Shown one piece after another: positions 42,960 to 51,837 of a stretch of DNA of 64,000 nt. The notes under the pieces were generated by a model. It was not told the DNA's origin. It ran no database searches and saw nothing but the letters and a program-made list of their open reading frames with translations. A program made the translations under genes and the position numbers. Numbering within the stretch: position 1 is the first letter of the stretch; each line of letters begins with the position of its first letter. Source of the DNA: DASZUK01 sp963844575 (GTDB taxonomy: Bacteria > Actinomycetota > Acidimicrobiia > Acidimicrobiales > RAAP-2). The DNA lies in contig CAWJOU010000005.1 of the NCBI GenBank assembly GCA_963844575.1, positions 1,674,001 to 1,738,000 of the forward strand, read 5' to 3'.

Positions 42960-43727
42960 GTGACCATCGCGGTCAACGCGTCGTGGCTCATCGCCTTCCT
43001 CCTGGTGATGGCCCGGGCCCTGGCCTGGCTGCTGGTGGTGTCGCCGTTCGCCAGCCGGAAGGTCGTCCCGACGCTGGCGCTGCTCGGCATCGCCGCCGGC
43101 TTCGGCTTCCTGGTGGCGCCGCAGCTCGAGACGTCCAGCCTGCCGACGACCACGCCGAGCCTGATCGGGGCCATCGTCGCCCAGGTACTGACCGGCGCGG
43201 CCCTCGGTTTCGTCATCCAGCTGCTCCTGTCCGCGGTGACCGCGGCCGGCAGCATCCTCGACCTCGTCGGTGGGCTGACGCTCCCCCCGGCCATCGACCC
43301 GTTGAGCCTCGACCAGACGCCACTGATGGGGCAGTTCTACCAACAGGTCGTCGTGCTGCTGCTCTTCGTCACCGGCGGCTATCTGCTGATGATCGAGGGC
43401 TTCGTCAACTCGTTCCGGGGCCCCGGGTTCACGCTCGCCGGCAGCGGCCGGGTGGCGTCGGTGCTCGTGACGGACCTCGGTGTCTTCTTCACGTCCGCCC
43501 TCGAGATCGCCGCGCCGGTCATGGTCGTGCTGTTCGCCGCCCAGATCGTCCTGGCGCTGCTGTCGAAGGCCGCACCACAGGTCAACGTGTGGATCCTCGG
43601 CTTCCCGCTCCAGGTCTTCCTCGTGCTCGTACTGGTCGCCGTGGCTATCTCGGCCATCCCGGGCTTCCTCACGAACATCTTGACCCGCGGGCTCGGCGAC
43701 GGCGCCCGCATGTTCGGCGTCCTCTGA
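42960..43727 (+). CDS. fliR: flagellar export gate protein FliR
   Basis: 255 residues, GTG start. Several membrane helices; ARALAWLLVVSPFASRKVVP near the start, TGAALGFVIQLLLSAVTAAG in the middle, and LSKAAPQVNVWILGFPLQVF toward the end are diagnostic of FliR. Completes the FliP5-Q4-R1 channel. Followed by flhB after 30 bases. Confidence 0.96.
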   Translation: MTIAVNASWLIAFLLVMARALAWLLVVSPFASRKVVPTLALLGIAAGFGFLVAPQLETSSLPTTTPSLIGAIVAQVLTGAALGFVIQLLLSAVTAAGSILDLVGGLTLPPAIDPLSLDQTPLMGQFYQQVVVLLLFVTGGYLLMIEGFVNSFRGPGFTLAGSGRVASVLVTDLGVFFTSALEIAAPVMVVLFAAQIVLALLSKAAPQVNVWILGFPLQVFLVLVLVAVAISAIPGFLTNILTRGLGDGARMFGVL

Positions 43728-43757
43728 GATGGCCGGCGAGCGGGGTGGCCGGGGCTG

Positions 43758-45044
43758 ATGGCCGGCGACAAGGACGGGAAGACCGAGAAGCCGACGCCGA
43801 AGCGCAAGCGGGAGGCCCGCGAGCGCGGGCAGGTCGCCCGCTCGCCCGACGTCGGCGGCTGGGCGGCGGTGCTCCTCGGGTCGTTCCTCCTGCCGTGGAT
43901 GTTCCAGATGGCCAAGAACCGTGTCCTCGCCGTCACCAACGACATCGTCCCGGTGATGCGCCACCCGACCGTGCCCGGTGCCCTCTCGGCCCTCGGGACC
44001 GGGCTCCTCCAGGTCGTGTACTACGGCGTCACCGTCGGGGCGACCTTTGCGTTGCTCGGCGTCGTCGTCAACCTGGCCGAAGTCGGTCGGGCCACGTCGC
44101 TGAAGGCCGCGGCGCCACAACTGTCGCGGCTCAGCCCGAAGGCCGGCATCAAGCGACTGGCCTCGCCGAACACGCTGTGGGAGCTGGCGAAGCAACTGCT
44201 GAAGCTGTCCATCTTGGCCGTCGTCGGCTACGGCGCGCTGCGCGGCCTGACCGTCGCGGTGGCCGGCACCGCCCCGGTCAGCCTCTCGCCGATCCTCGCC
44301 TACACCGCGGGGTCGCTCCTGCGGTTCATCCGCACCGTCGCCCTGCTCGGCCTGCTGCTCGGCCTGGCCGACTACGGCGTCCAGCGCTACCGGCTGAACC
44401 AGTCGATGAAGATGACGAAGCAGGAGGTGAAGGACGAGCACCGCCAGTCCGAGGGCGACCCGACGATGAAGGGCCAGCTGAAGCGCAAGCAGTACCTCAT
44501 CGCCCGGTCGAGGATGATGGCGGCGGTCAAGACCGCCGACGTCGTCGTCGCCAACCCGACGCACTTCGCGGTCGCCCTCCGGTACCAGCCGTCGAAAGGC
44601 GGCGCCCCCCGCGTCGTCGCCAAAGGGGCCGACGGGATGGCCGCCCGGATCCGGGACGAGGCGTCGACCCACGGCGTGCCCGTCGTCGAGGACCCGCCGC
44701 TGGCCCGGTACCTCTTCGCCGTCTGCGACGTCGACCAGCAGATCCCCGGCGCCGTCTACGTCGCCGTCGCCCAGGTCATCGCCTTCGTCTACTCGCTGTC
44801 GCCGGGCACCCGCGGCATCGGCGTGCACCGGCGCCCGCACTCGCTCGTGCCGACCGTCGACCCGGCCGAGCCGCCGCCGGCCGTCGCCCAGGCCCGGCGG
44901 CGACGGCAGGCGCAGCTCGCCCGACGACAGCCAGCCGCGCCCGCGGACAACGCCGGCCCCCCGGCGAGGACCGACCGGGCCGACGCCGCTGGCCCGGCGC
45001 CCGGTGGACAGGCGTCCGGTGGACAGGCGGTGGTGCGGGCATGA
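43758..45044 (+). CDS. flhB: flagellar export switch protein FlhB
   Basis: 428 residues, ATG. Begins DKDGKTEKPTPKRKREARERG, the FlhB start. Four membrane helices lie between about 30 and 210. The cytoplasmic domain contains the self-cleavage site NPTH in VVVANPTHFAVALRY near residue 265, which switches export from hook to filament after a signal from FliK. The C-terminal 70 residues are an unusual Pro/Ala/Arg/Gln-rich extension. Last gene of the fliM operon. Confidence 0.97.
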   Translation: MAGDKDGKTEKPTPKRKREARERGQVARSPDVGGWAAVLLGSFLLPWMFQMAKNRVLAVTNDIVPVMRHPTVPGALSALGTGLLQVVYYGVTVGATFALLGVVVNLAEVGRATSLKAAAPQLSRLSPKAGIKRLASPNTLWELAKQLLKLSILAVVGYGALRGLTVAVAGTAPVSLSPILAYTAGSLLRFIRTVALLGLLLGLADYGVQRYRLNQSMKMTKQEVKDEHRQSEGDPTMKGQLKRKQYLIARSRMMAAVKTADVVVANPTHFAVALRYQPSKGGAPRVVAKGADGMAARIRDEASTHGVPVVEDPPLARYLFAVCDVDQQIPGAVYVAVAQVIAFVYSLSPGTRGIGVHRRPHSLVPTVDPAEPPPAVAQARRRRQAQLARRQPAAPADNAGPPARTDRADAAGPAPGGQASGGQAVVRA

Positions 45045-45225
45045 CCCGGTGCGTCGGCCGGGGCCGGTCCAGCGTCAGTCGGCGCCGGCCCGGCGGCGGT
45101 CACCGTCAGACACGACGGACGCACGACGTCCAGTACCGTTGGAGACCCGTCGGCTCGGCCGGGCCCGGCGGCCGACGCCGCCCGGGACCAGCGCTCGCCT
45201 CTCGGGTCGTGGCAGGAGGAGGCTC

Positions 45226-45888
45226 ATGCGGCGCGAAGGGGACCGGCGGCTCATCACCGAGGTGCTGTTGGAGACCCGCGGCCGGACGGAGATGCGCCTC
45301 CTCGAGCCCGGTGCCAGCCCGGCCGGCCTGCTCGACCTGCTCCAGCGCCACGCCGTCACCGGCGATCTCGTCACGCTCGTCCACGTCGGCGACACGTGGA
45401 CGGCGTCGACGCTCACCCGGGAGTGGCCGTTCGACGAGGCGATGGCCGCCAACCTGCTGGCCGACCGTAGCCCGACGGTCGTGGAGCGGGCCGAGTCCCG
45501 CGTCGTCCAGCTCGGGGCGGCCGGGAACCTGGCGGTCGTCAGCGGGGCCAGCGGCAGCCGCCAGCGCTTCCCGAACTGGATCTTCGGCATGACGCGCCGC
45601 CCGGCGTCGCTGGTCGTCGGTTGGACGACCCGGGACGGTTCCCCCCGGCTGCTGACGTTCTCGAGGAGTCCGGACTTCCTCGCCGCGGTCGACGGCGGCG
45701 ACGCACCCGGCGACGGGCCGGTCGAGCGGCGGGCGGTGGCGGCGGAGGTGCTGGCCCGCCGCGTGCCCAACCGATCCGTCGTCTACCGGTTCCAGCTGGC
45801 CCGGCCGCTGGTCCGCCGGTCCCGGAGCGACGATCCCGTCGCCGCCTCGGCCGCGACCCCGGTCGAGGAAGACGGCGTGGCGCCGTGA
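45226..45888 (+). CDS. uncharacterised protein after flhB
   Basis: 220 residues from ATG 45226, with AGGAGG upstream. No family recognised. It is a soluble mixed alpha/beta sequence with LITEVLLETRGRTEMRLLEP, LVTLVHVGDTWTASTLTREW, and RFPNWIFGMTRRPASLVVGW. No signal or membrane segment. It follows a 181-base gap after flhB in which I see no clear signal, and overlaps the DUF1707 gene by GTGA, so those two form a unit. Confidence 0.7.
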   Translation: MRREGDRRLITEVLLETRGRTEMRLLEPGASPAGLLDLLQRHAVTGDLVTLVHVGDTWTASTLTREWPFDEAMAANLLADRSPTVVERAESRVVQLGAAGNLAVVSGASGSRQRFPNWIFGMTRRPASLVVGWTTRDGSPRLLTFSRSPDFLAAVDGGDAPGDGPVERRAVAAEVLARRVPNRSVVYRFQLARPLVRRSRSDDPVAASAATPVEEDGVAP

Positions 45889-46568
45889 TCCTTCGTCGGT
45901 CGCACCGGTCGAGGCATCTCCGGCCGCTCGGCGACCGTACGCCAGGCGACGGGGCCGGCGACCGCCGGGTCGGTGACGCCGAGCGGTCCCGGGCCGCCGA
46001 CGCGCTGGCCCGGGCCCAGCGGGAGGGGCGGTTCGGGAGCTCCGACCTCTACGAGCAACGGATGGACGAGCTGCCGGCGGCCCGTTGTCAGGCGGACCTC
46101 GACCGGCTCGTCGGCGACCTCGACGACCTCGTTCCGGCGCCGGTCCGACAGGAGGTGCTCGAAGCGGTGGCCCGGGCCCACGCCCGCGGCCTCCTCGACT
46201 TCGACGAGTTCGACGTCCGGAGCGACCGGGGCCTCGGTCCACTCACCTACGCGGCGGCCGAGCGGCTCGTCGGCGACCTCGGCTACGAGATCACCGGCCG
46301 GACCGCTCCGGTACCGAGCCGATGGCGCCGTCGGTTCCGGGTCGTCGCCGTGCCGGCCGCCGTCGGTGGCCTCGTCGGCACCGCGTTGGTGGCCGTCCCG
46401 GCGGCCGTCGACCTCCCCGGTGATGCCGTGCACTGGCTGCCGCTGGCCGTCGGCACCGGCCTGTTCGCCGCGGTCGGGACGGCGATCGCCACGGTGGCTT
46501 GGAAGGTGCGCCGACCGACCGGGGTTGGCGGCCACCCCGGGGCTGGCGGCCACCCCGGTGTCGGCTGA
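45885..46568 (+). CDS. DUF1707 (SHOCT-like) domain membrane protein
   Basis: 227 residues from GTG 45885. The N-terminal part has VGDAERSRAADALARAQREG then SDLYEQRMDELPAARCQADL, the DUF1707 pattern of actinobacterial proteins. A second, weaker copy follows: VRQEVLEAVARAHARGLLDF, FDVRSDRGLGPLTYAAAERL. Two membrane helices lie at about 160-180 and 190-210. It ends with two GVGGHPG-type repeats. Function unknown. Coupled to the gene before it by GTGA. Confidence 0.78.
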   Translation: MILRRSHRSRHLRPLGDRTPGDGAGDRRVGDAERSRAADALARAQREGRFGSSDLYEQRMDELPAARCQADLDRLVGDLDDLVPAPVRQEVLEAVARAHARGLLDFDEFDVRSDRGLGPLTYAAAERLVGDLGYEITGRTAPVPSRWRRRFRVVAVPAAVGGLVGTALVAVPAAVDLPGDAVHWLPLAVGTGLFAAVGTAIATVAWKVRRPTGVGGHPGAGGHPGVG

Positions 46569-46691
46569 CGGCCACGACCCGCTGCTACCATCGCTGGCGA
46601 TTGCCGGTCGACTGGCGCGACGGGACGCGAGACCCGGGCTCCGTGGGGACCCGGGAGGGGGCGCTGACCTGGCAGCTCGGAGCAACACGCC

Positions 46692-47639
46692 ATGACGACC
46701 TACCTCCTCTCCCAAGAAGGACGGCAGTGCCGTGTCCACGCGGCCTGGTGGACCCCTGACGGCGAGGAGACGACCGGCGTCGTGCTGCTGCCGGACCGGC
46801 GGATCGCTTCGCGGTTGGCGACGAGCCTCGGGATACTCTCCGAGGCGATCTGGGGGCAGACCGCCGAGTCGCCCGCTGACCCGCTGCCCGTCCCACCGGC
46901 CATGGCTGCCCTCGTGGCCGGCCGTCACGGGTCGGCCACGATGTCGTCGGCCACGGCGCCAGCCACCGTGCCGGCCGCGGACCTGAGCGGTCGGGCGCGG
47001 CCGGATGCCGTTCGTCTCCGGGCGCGGATTGCCGATGACGAGGCCCGGACGATCGTCGAGCTGGTGGCCGGGCTCCCGGACGAAACGGTCCTCCGGTTGC
47101 GGGAGGAGATCGACAGTGAGCTGACCGCGGCGGCGTCGGCGACACCGTCCGACCTCGACGAGACGGACCGCCGCTGGCAGCGCTTCCGTCGCCTCGACCC
47201 GGCCGGGTTCCTCGCTCTGTGGGCCAACGACGACCACCCCGACGCGCCGTTCCTGGCGTGGGCCGTCGGCCGGCCGGTGCATGCCGTCGCCGATCAAGAG
47301 AGCGGCCTCGTCACCCATTGCGTCGACGTCGGGGAGGGGATCGAGGTCCGGATCACCCCGGACACGGTCGGCGACGACTCGGTCCTGCGCATCGACATGC
47401 AGTGCGAGGGCGCGACCCGCGCCTATCTCGACATCGATGACGTCGGCGAGTACGGGCACGCCGGGGCGCTGCTGGCCGAGATCCGCGAGCGGCTCACGCC
47501 CCACTACCTCGTCGACGCCGTCGTCCGCACCGAGGCGACCTACCAGCCGGCGCCGAGCGAGGACGATCTCGTCGCCTTCGATCACGTCATCCGCCGGTTG
47601 AACGCACTGTTGCCGGCCGACGAGCCCGGGCTGGCCTGA
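46692..47639 (+). CDS. uncharacterised protein
   Basis: 315 residues from ATG 46692; a weak GGAG lies upstream. No family recognised. Residues 1-40 (MTTYLLSQEGRQCRVHAAWW) form a strand-rich start. Residues 95-150 are a helical segment with ADDEARTIVELVAGLPDETV. The C-terminal part is acidic (VDVGEGIEVRITPDTVGDDS). No signal peptide or membrane helix. Preceded by 123 bases in which I see nothing clear. It stands as a single gene, convergent with the permease. Confidence 0.65.
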   Translation: MTTYLLSQEGRQCRVHAAWWTPDGEETTGVVLLPDRRIASRLATSLGILSEAIWGQTAESPADPLPVPPAMAALVAGRHGSATMSSATAPATVPAADLSGRARPDAVRLRARIADDEARTIVELVAGLPDETVLRLREEIDSELTAAASATPSDLDETDRRWQRFRRLDPAGFLALWANDDHPDAPFLAWAVGRPVHAVADQESGLVTHCVDVGEGIEVRITPDTVGDDSVLRIDMQCEGATRAYLDIDDVGEYGHAGALLAEIRERLTPHYLVDAVVRTEATYQPAPSEDDLVAFDHVIRRLNALLPADEPGLA

Positions 47640-47682
47640 CCCGCCGACGGCCCGGTGGGCGCCGCCCGCGGTCGTCCCCAAC

Positions 47683-47724
47683 CTCTGGTGACCCGGCTCT
47701 AACGTCTGGTGACCCAGATCTAAC
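47683..47724 (+). repeat. 21-base direct repeat between convergent genes
   Basis: tctggtgacccggctctaacg (47683-47703) and tctggtgacccagatctaacg (47704-47724) are adjacent and differ at three positions. Each unit holds the stop triplet (TAG) on the reverse strand; the second unit provides the permease stop. Confidence 0.75.
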
Positions 47725-49081
47725 GTCGCTCGGGGACGTCGCCGAGCGCGTCGGCGGCCACGCCGTAGCGGTCGTGGCAGCGGTCGGAGCAGAAGTAGAC
47801 CGGCTGGCCGCCGTCGACGGTCCGCGCCGGCGCGTCGGCCTTACGGACCTGCATGCCACAGACCGGGTCCCGGGCGTACTCATCGCCGGCCCCGAGCTGT
47901 TCGCGATGGCGGTACAGCCAGTAGACGACAGCGAACAGGCCGAGGAAGACGATGTTCAGGTACGCCGTGTAGTCCCACGAAAAATGCGACGTGGTGATCG
48001 CCACCGACCGGTTCGTCGGGACGAGCCCGGCCGCCCGGAAGATGCCCTCGGTGGCCAGCCCGGCCAGTGACATGAAGACCCAGAAGACCGCCAGCATGCG
48101 CAGGGTCAGTCGGATGCCGTAGTAGCGGCGGTAGACGAGGAGGAGAGGGAACGTGATGAGGTCGGCGAAGATGAACGAGACGACGCCGCCGAACGAGATG
48201 CCGCCGCTCCACAACGCGGCGGCCAGCGGGACGTTGCCGATCGAGCAGACGAAGCTGATGATCGCGATGAACGGCCCGACGATGACGTTCTCCAGGCTCG
48301 TCCAGAAGCCGTGGCCGTGGAGGAAGACCACGTTCCAGAAGTGAACCGGCACGAGGACGGCCAGGAACCCGGCGACGACGTAGCCGATGACTAGCTCGCG
48401 CCGGAGCATCGTCAGGTCCGACATCGTGTACGTCGCCGCGTCGGCCCACGCGCCGCGTTCGCGGATTCGCGTCCGCCATCCGGCGGCTGGGCTGGCACCG
48501 CGGTCGCCATGCGCTCCGTGCTCGCCGTGGTCTCCGGGCTCACCATTCGCTCCGGGCTCGCCGTGGTCCTCGTCCCCGTGGTGCGCGTCGCCGGGCGCAC
48601 CGGTGGTCGGCTCGTTCAGTCGCTCGCGGGCCGCGGCGACCGCCCGACCGCCGAGGAACGTCGCGCCGAGCAGCGCGAGGAGGACGATCATGATCGCCCC
48701 GCCGACGAACTCGCTGGCCGCGAACTGCCAGCCCATGAGCACGATGAGGACGATGCCGAGCTCGACGACGAGGTTGGTCGAGGCGAACATGAACACCATC
48801 GCGGTGACGAAGTCGGCGCCCTTGGCGAACAGCGACTTGGCCATGGCCGACGCCGCGTACGAGCAGGACGACGAGGCCATGCCGTAGGCCGACGCCCGGC
48901 CTACGGCGGCCGGCCGGTGGTCGCCGAGCGCCCGCCGCATCGCGTCGCGGCTGACGAACGTCTGGACGGCGCCGGACAGGGTGAACCCGAGCACCAGTGG
49001 CCAGAGCGTCTGCCAGAACATGAAGAAGCCCTCGCGCAAGCTGCGCCCGATGTCGTCGAGCACGGCCACGGTGGCGAGCAT
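47720..49081 (-). CDS. permease of the DUF318/ArsP type with C-terminal YHS metal domain
   Basis: 453 residues from ATG 49081, two bases after csoR. About eight membrane helices, with ASSSCSYAASAMAKSLFAKG and SFVCSIGNVPLAAALWSGGI, two Cys-containing inner motifs typical of DUF318 permeases. Between the two halves is a His/Asp/Glu-rich loop (about 168-190), a likely metal-binding segment. The C-terminus (about 405-445) is a YHS domain: DPVCGMQV and YFCSDRCHDRY. Together with the CsoR-type regulator this suggests export or handling of copper or a similar soft metal (inference). Confidence 0.85.
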   Translation of the reverse strand: MLATVAVLDDIGRSLREGFFMFWQTLWPLVLGFTLSGAVQTFVSRDAMRRALGDHRPAAVGRASAYGMASSSCSYAASAMAKSLFAKGADFVTAMVFMFASTNLVVELGIVLIVLMGWQFAASEFVGGAIMIVLLALLGATFLGGRAVAAARERLNEPTTGAPGDAHHGDEDHGEPGANGEPGDHGEHGAHGDRGASPAAGWRTRIRERGAWADAATYTMSDLTMLRRELVIGYVVAGFLAVLVPVHFWNVVFLHGHGFWTSLENVIVGPFIAIISFVCSIGNVPLAAALWSGGISFGGVVSFIFADLITFPLLLVYRRYYGIRLTLRMLAVFWVFMSLAGLATEGIFRAAGLVPTNRSVAITTSHFSWDYTAYLNIVFLGLFAVVYWLYRHREQLGAGDEYARDPVCGMQVRKADAPARTVDGGQPVYFCSDRCHDRYGVAADALGDVPERR

Positions 49082-49083
49082 CG

Positions 49084-49368
49084 TCAGGAGCGGACGAGCC
49101 GGGCGATGGCGGCCGACGCCTCGCTGATCTTCGCCGACGCCTCGTCGCCGCCCTCGTGCACCGCGTCGGCGACGCAGTGGGCGAGGTGGTCGTCGAGCAG
49201 CTGGAGGGCCACCGACTGCAGGGCCTTCGTCACCGCCGAGACCTGTTCGAGCACGTTGATGCAGTACCGGTCGTCGTCGACCATCCGCTGGAGGCCGCGC
49301 ACCTGGCCCTCGATCCGCCGGAGGCGTCGCTGCACGGCGAGCTTGTGCTCGCTGTAGCCGGGGTCCAT
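49084..49368 (-). CDS. csoR: CsoR/FrmR family metal-sensing repressor
   Basis: 94 residues from ATG 49368, with GAGGAGG upstream; a longer start at 49413 is rejected. LRRIEGQVRGLQRMVDDDRY is the family signature, and C (in RYCINVLEQ), H and C (in DDHLAHCVADA) give the Cys-His-Cys copper site of CsoR. When metal binds, the tetramer leaves its operator. It is co-transcribed with the permease, and a likely operator lies 50 bases upstream. Confidence 0.92.
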   Translation of the reverse strand: MDPGYSEHKLAVQRRLRRIEGQVRGLQRMVDDDRYCINVLEQVSAVTKALQSVALQLLDDHLAHCVADAVHEGGDEASAKISEASAAIARLVRS

Positions 49369-49417
49369 GGCGGCCTCCTCTTGCCGATGCTCGGTCGGGC
49401 GGAGCTCGATCAAACGG

Positions 49418-49440
49418 GTAGATACCCCCCAGGAGTATAG
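49418..49440 (-). promoter_or_regulatory. CsoR-type operator and -10 box
   Basis: The sequence gataccccccaggagtat holds an inverted repeat ATAC...GTAT around a C-rich centre, similar to known CsoR operators. On the reverse strand, TATACT (49439-49434) could be the -10 box, so repressor binding would block the csoR-permease promoter. Confidence 0.55.
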
Positions 49441-49495
49441 AGAAGGGTCGGTGCGCCGTCGACCCCCGGCCGTCGATTCACAGGTGCCGGACCGT

Positions 49496-49774
49496 CTACG
49501 ACCTCTCGCCGTCGTCTTCTTCGGCCTCCGGGTGATCGGCCGTCGTCGGCGCCGCCGCGGCCGCCCGGCGGCGGCCGCGGTAGGTGCTGGCCAGCAGCAT
49601 GACGATGGCCAGGAGGGGCAGGACCACCGCGCCGACCACCCGATGACCGCGCAGGGCGAAGGCCACGCCGACGATGATCAGCGTGGCCACGAAGAGGTCC
49701 GGGGTGTCCCCGACGAGGAACTCCCACCAGAACCGGCCGAAGGCCTTGAGGGCGCCGACGACGGCCGAGGTCAT
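49496..49774 (-). CDS. small membrane protein, unknown function
   Basis: 92 residues, ATG overlapping the upstream gene as ATGA. Two membrane helices at about 27-43 and 46-64, then an Arg/Ala stretch and an acidic tail. AFGRFWWEFLVGDTPDLFVA near the start is the most distinctive part. It follows a COG4280-like gene in the same unit and may be its small partner. Confidence 0.7.
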   Translation of the reverse strand: MTSAVVGALKAFGRFWWEFLVGDTPDLFVATLIIVGVAFALRGHRVVGAVVLPLLAIVMLLASTYRGRRRAAAAAPTTADHPEAEEDDGERS

Positions 49775-50658
49775 TGGGCCGCCGGCTCCCCGGTCGACGC
49801 CGCCGACCGCCTGGTCGCCGACCGGTTCGGCCGGCGGCCCGCCGACCGCGGCGGGCGTGTGTTCTCCGGCAGCAGCGTCCGCATCCAGACGACGGCGATC
49901 GCCGTGACGCCGGCGAACACGGCGATCAACACGAGGATGGCCAGGTCGCTCCCGGGCCAGTGGACGCCGGCTCCCTCGCCGACCCAGAACAGGCCGAAGC
50001 TCGTCAACATGATCCCGACGACGGTCTTGATGGTGTTCTCGGGCACGGCCGCCAGCTGGCGGGCCACGATCAGCCCGACCACGGCGACCATGACCGCGGC
50101 CGCCGCCGCGGCCAGCGCGGCGAGCCCGAGACGATGCTGGCTGGCACCGAGGCTGACCACGATGAGGACGACTTCGGTCCCTTCCAAGAAGACGCCCTTG
50201 AAGGCCACGGCGAAGCCGACTCCGTCACGACGGCGGGAGCCGGATCGGCCGGTTCCACGATCGAGATCGGCAGTGCCGTCGGGCCGACGGAGATCGGCCG
50301 TGCCGTCATGCCGACGGAGATCGGCAGTGGTCTCGGCGAATATGGCGTCCTCGTCGTGCTTGGCTTTGTGCCCGCTGGCCCGCAGGATGGCCTTGCGGAG
50401 CCAGGACAGGCCGAGGACGAGGAGCAGCGCGCCGACCACCACCCGGAGGGCGTCGAGCGGGACGTAGTGGATGAGGGGGATCCCGACCGCGCCGACCAAG
50501 GCCCCGAGGACGATCACCGCCGCCGCGGCGCCCTCTAGGGCCGAGCGCCATCCTCGGGTGGTCCCGGCGGCCACCACGATCGTGAGGGCCTCGACCATCT
50601 CGACGGTGCTCGCCCCGAAGACCGCGAGAAGAAGGACGACGGTCGACGAGGTGCTCAC
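49771..50658 (-). CDS. COG4280-like membrane protein, possible cation transporter
   Basis: 295 residues, GTG at 50658. About six to seven membrane helices in two similar halves. The first half has STVEMVEALTIVVAAG and the second FLEGTEVVLIVVSLG; the paired acidic E-xx-E motifs inside helices recall the metal-binding motifs of FTR1 and related transporters. The loop between (about 100-135) repeats TADLRR-DG three times. Substrate unknown. 14 bases after the alcohol dehydrogenase stop and coupled to the small membrane protein that follows. Confidence 0.65.
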   Translation of the reverse strand: MSTSSTVVLLLAVFGASTVEMVEALTIVVAAGTTRGWRSALEGAAAAVIVLGALVGAVGIPLIHYVPLDALRVVVGALLLVLGLSWLRKAILRASGHKAKHDEDAIFAETTADLRRHDGTADLRRPDGTADLDRGTGRSGSRRRDGVGFAVAFKGVFLEGTEVVLIVVSLGASQHRLGLAALAAAAAAVMVAVVGLIVARQLAAVPENTIKTVVGIMLTSFGLFWVGEGAGVHWPGSDLAILVLIAVFAGVTAIAVVWMRTLLPENTRPPRSAGRRPNRSATRRSAASTGEPAAQ

Positions 50659-50672
50659 CGCCGCCGTCCGGT

Positions 50673-51764
50673 TCAGGTCCCGAGGACGACCACGGACCGG
50701 AGGACGTCGCCGCGCTGCATCCGGGCGAAGGCCTCTTCGACGTCGCCGAGGCCGATCGTCTCGGAGACGAAGCCGTCGAGATCGAGCCGGCCCCGCAGGT
50801 AGAGGTCGATCAGGATCGGGAAGTCCCGGGTCGGCAGGCAGTCGCCGTACCAGGAGGACTTGAGCGCGCCGCCCCGGCCGAACAGCTCGATCATCGGCAG
50901 CTCGATCGTCATCGACGGGTCCGGCACGCCGACCTGGACGAGCGTGCCGGCAAGATCGCGGGCGAAGAAGGCCTGCCGGTACGTCTCGGGCCGGCCGACG
51001 GCCTCGATGACGACGTCGGCTCCGTTACCGCCGGTCAGCCCGCGGATGGCCTCGACCGGGTCGGTGCCCCGGGCGTCGACGGTGTGGGTGGCGCCGAACC
51101 GGCGGGCCCATTCGAGCTTGCGGTCGTCGACGTCGACGGCGATGACCATCCGGGCCCCGGCGGCCACCGAGCCGGCGATGGCCGCGTCACCGACGCCGCC
51201 GCAGCCGATGACGGCCACCGTGTCGCCGGACGACACGCCGCCGGTGTTGACCGCCGCGCCGTAGCCGGCCATGACGCCACAGCCGATGAGCCCGGCCGCC
51301 TCCGGCCGGGCGGCCGGGTCGACCTTCACCGCCTGGCCGGCCGCGACGAGCGTCTTTTCGGCGAACGCGCCGATGCCGAGGGCTGGGCTGAGCGGCGTCC
51401 CGTCGGCCAGCGTCATCGGCTGGGCGGCGTTCGCGCTGTCGAAGCAGTACCACGGTCGGCCGCGGCGACAGGACCGGCAGTTGCCGCACGGTGCCCGCCA
51501 CGCCAGGACGACGTAGTCGTCGGTCGAGACGTCGGTCACGCCGTCGCCGACGGCCGAGACGACGCCGGCCGCCTCGTGGCCGAGCAGAAACGGGAAGTCG
51601 TCGTTGATCGCGCCCTCGCGGTAGTGCAGGTCGGTATGGCAGACCCCGCAGGCCCGGACATCGACGACGACCTCGCCCGGCCCCGGATCGGGGATGACGA
51701 TCGGGACGACGGCCACCGGGTCGCCCTTCCCGGCGGCGACGACCCCGTTGACGGTGGTTGGCAT
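50673..51764 (-). CDS. zinc alcohol dehydrogenase, S-(hydroxymethyl)mycothiol dehydrogenase type
   Basis: 363 residues, ATG with GAGGAGG upstream. Catalytic zinc site GVCHTD and GHEAAG; structural zinc Cys in CGNCRSCRRGRPWYC; NAD-binding VAVIGCGGVGDAAIAGSV. The stretches LTLADGT-like TLADGTPLSPALGIGAFAEK and GRGGALKSSWYGDCLP match mycothiol-dependent formaldehyde dehydrogenases closely. It oxidises S-hydroxymethyl-mycothiol, clearing formaldehyde; mycothiol is an actinobacterial thiol. A relative lies in the M. tuberculosis cyp51 region (adhB). It may instead act on another alcohol in this pathway. Confidence 0.85.
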   Translation of the reverse strand: MPTTVNGVVAAGKGDPVAVVPIVIPDPGPGEVVVDVRACGVCHTDLHYREGAINDDFPFLLGHEAAGVVSAVGDGVTDVSTDDYVVLAWRAPCGNCRSCRRGRPWYCFDSANAAQPMTLADGTPLSPALGIGAFAEKTLVAAGQAVKVDPAARPEAAGLIGCGVMAGYGAAVNTGGVSSGDTVAVIGCGGVGDAAIAGSVAAGARMVIAVDVDDRKLEWARRFGATHTVDARGTDPVEAIRGLTGGNGADVVIEAVGRPETYRQAFFARDLAGTLVQVGVPDPSMTIELPMIELFGRGGALKSSWYGDCLPTRDFPILIDLYLRGRLDLDGFVSETIGLGDVEEAFARMQRGDVLRSVVVLGT

Positions 51765-51837
51765 CGGCGTCCTCCTCGTGGGTCCCGTCGTCGGCCGCCG
51801 GCGCGGTGGCCGACGGCTCGACCGGCCCTCTACGGCC

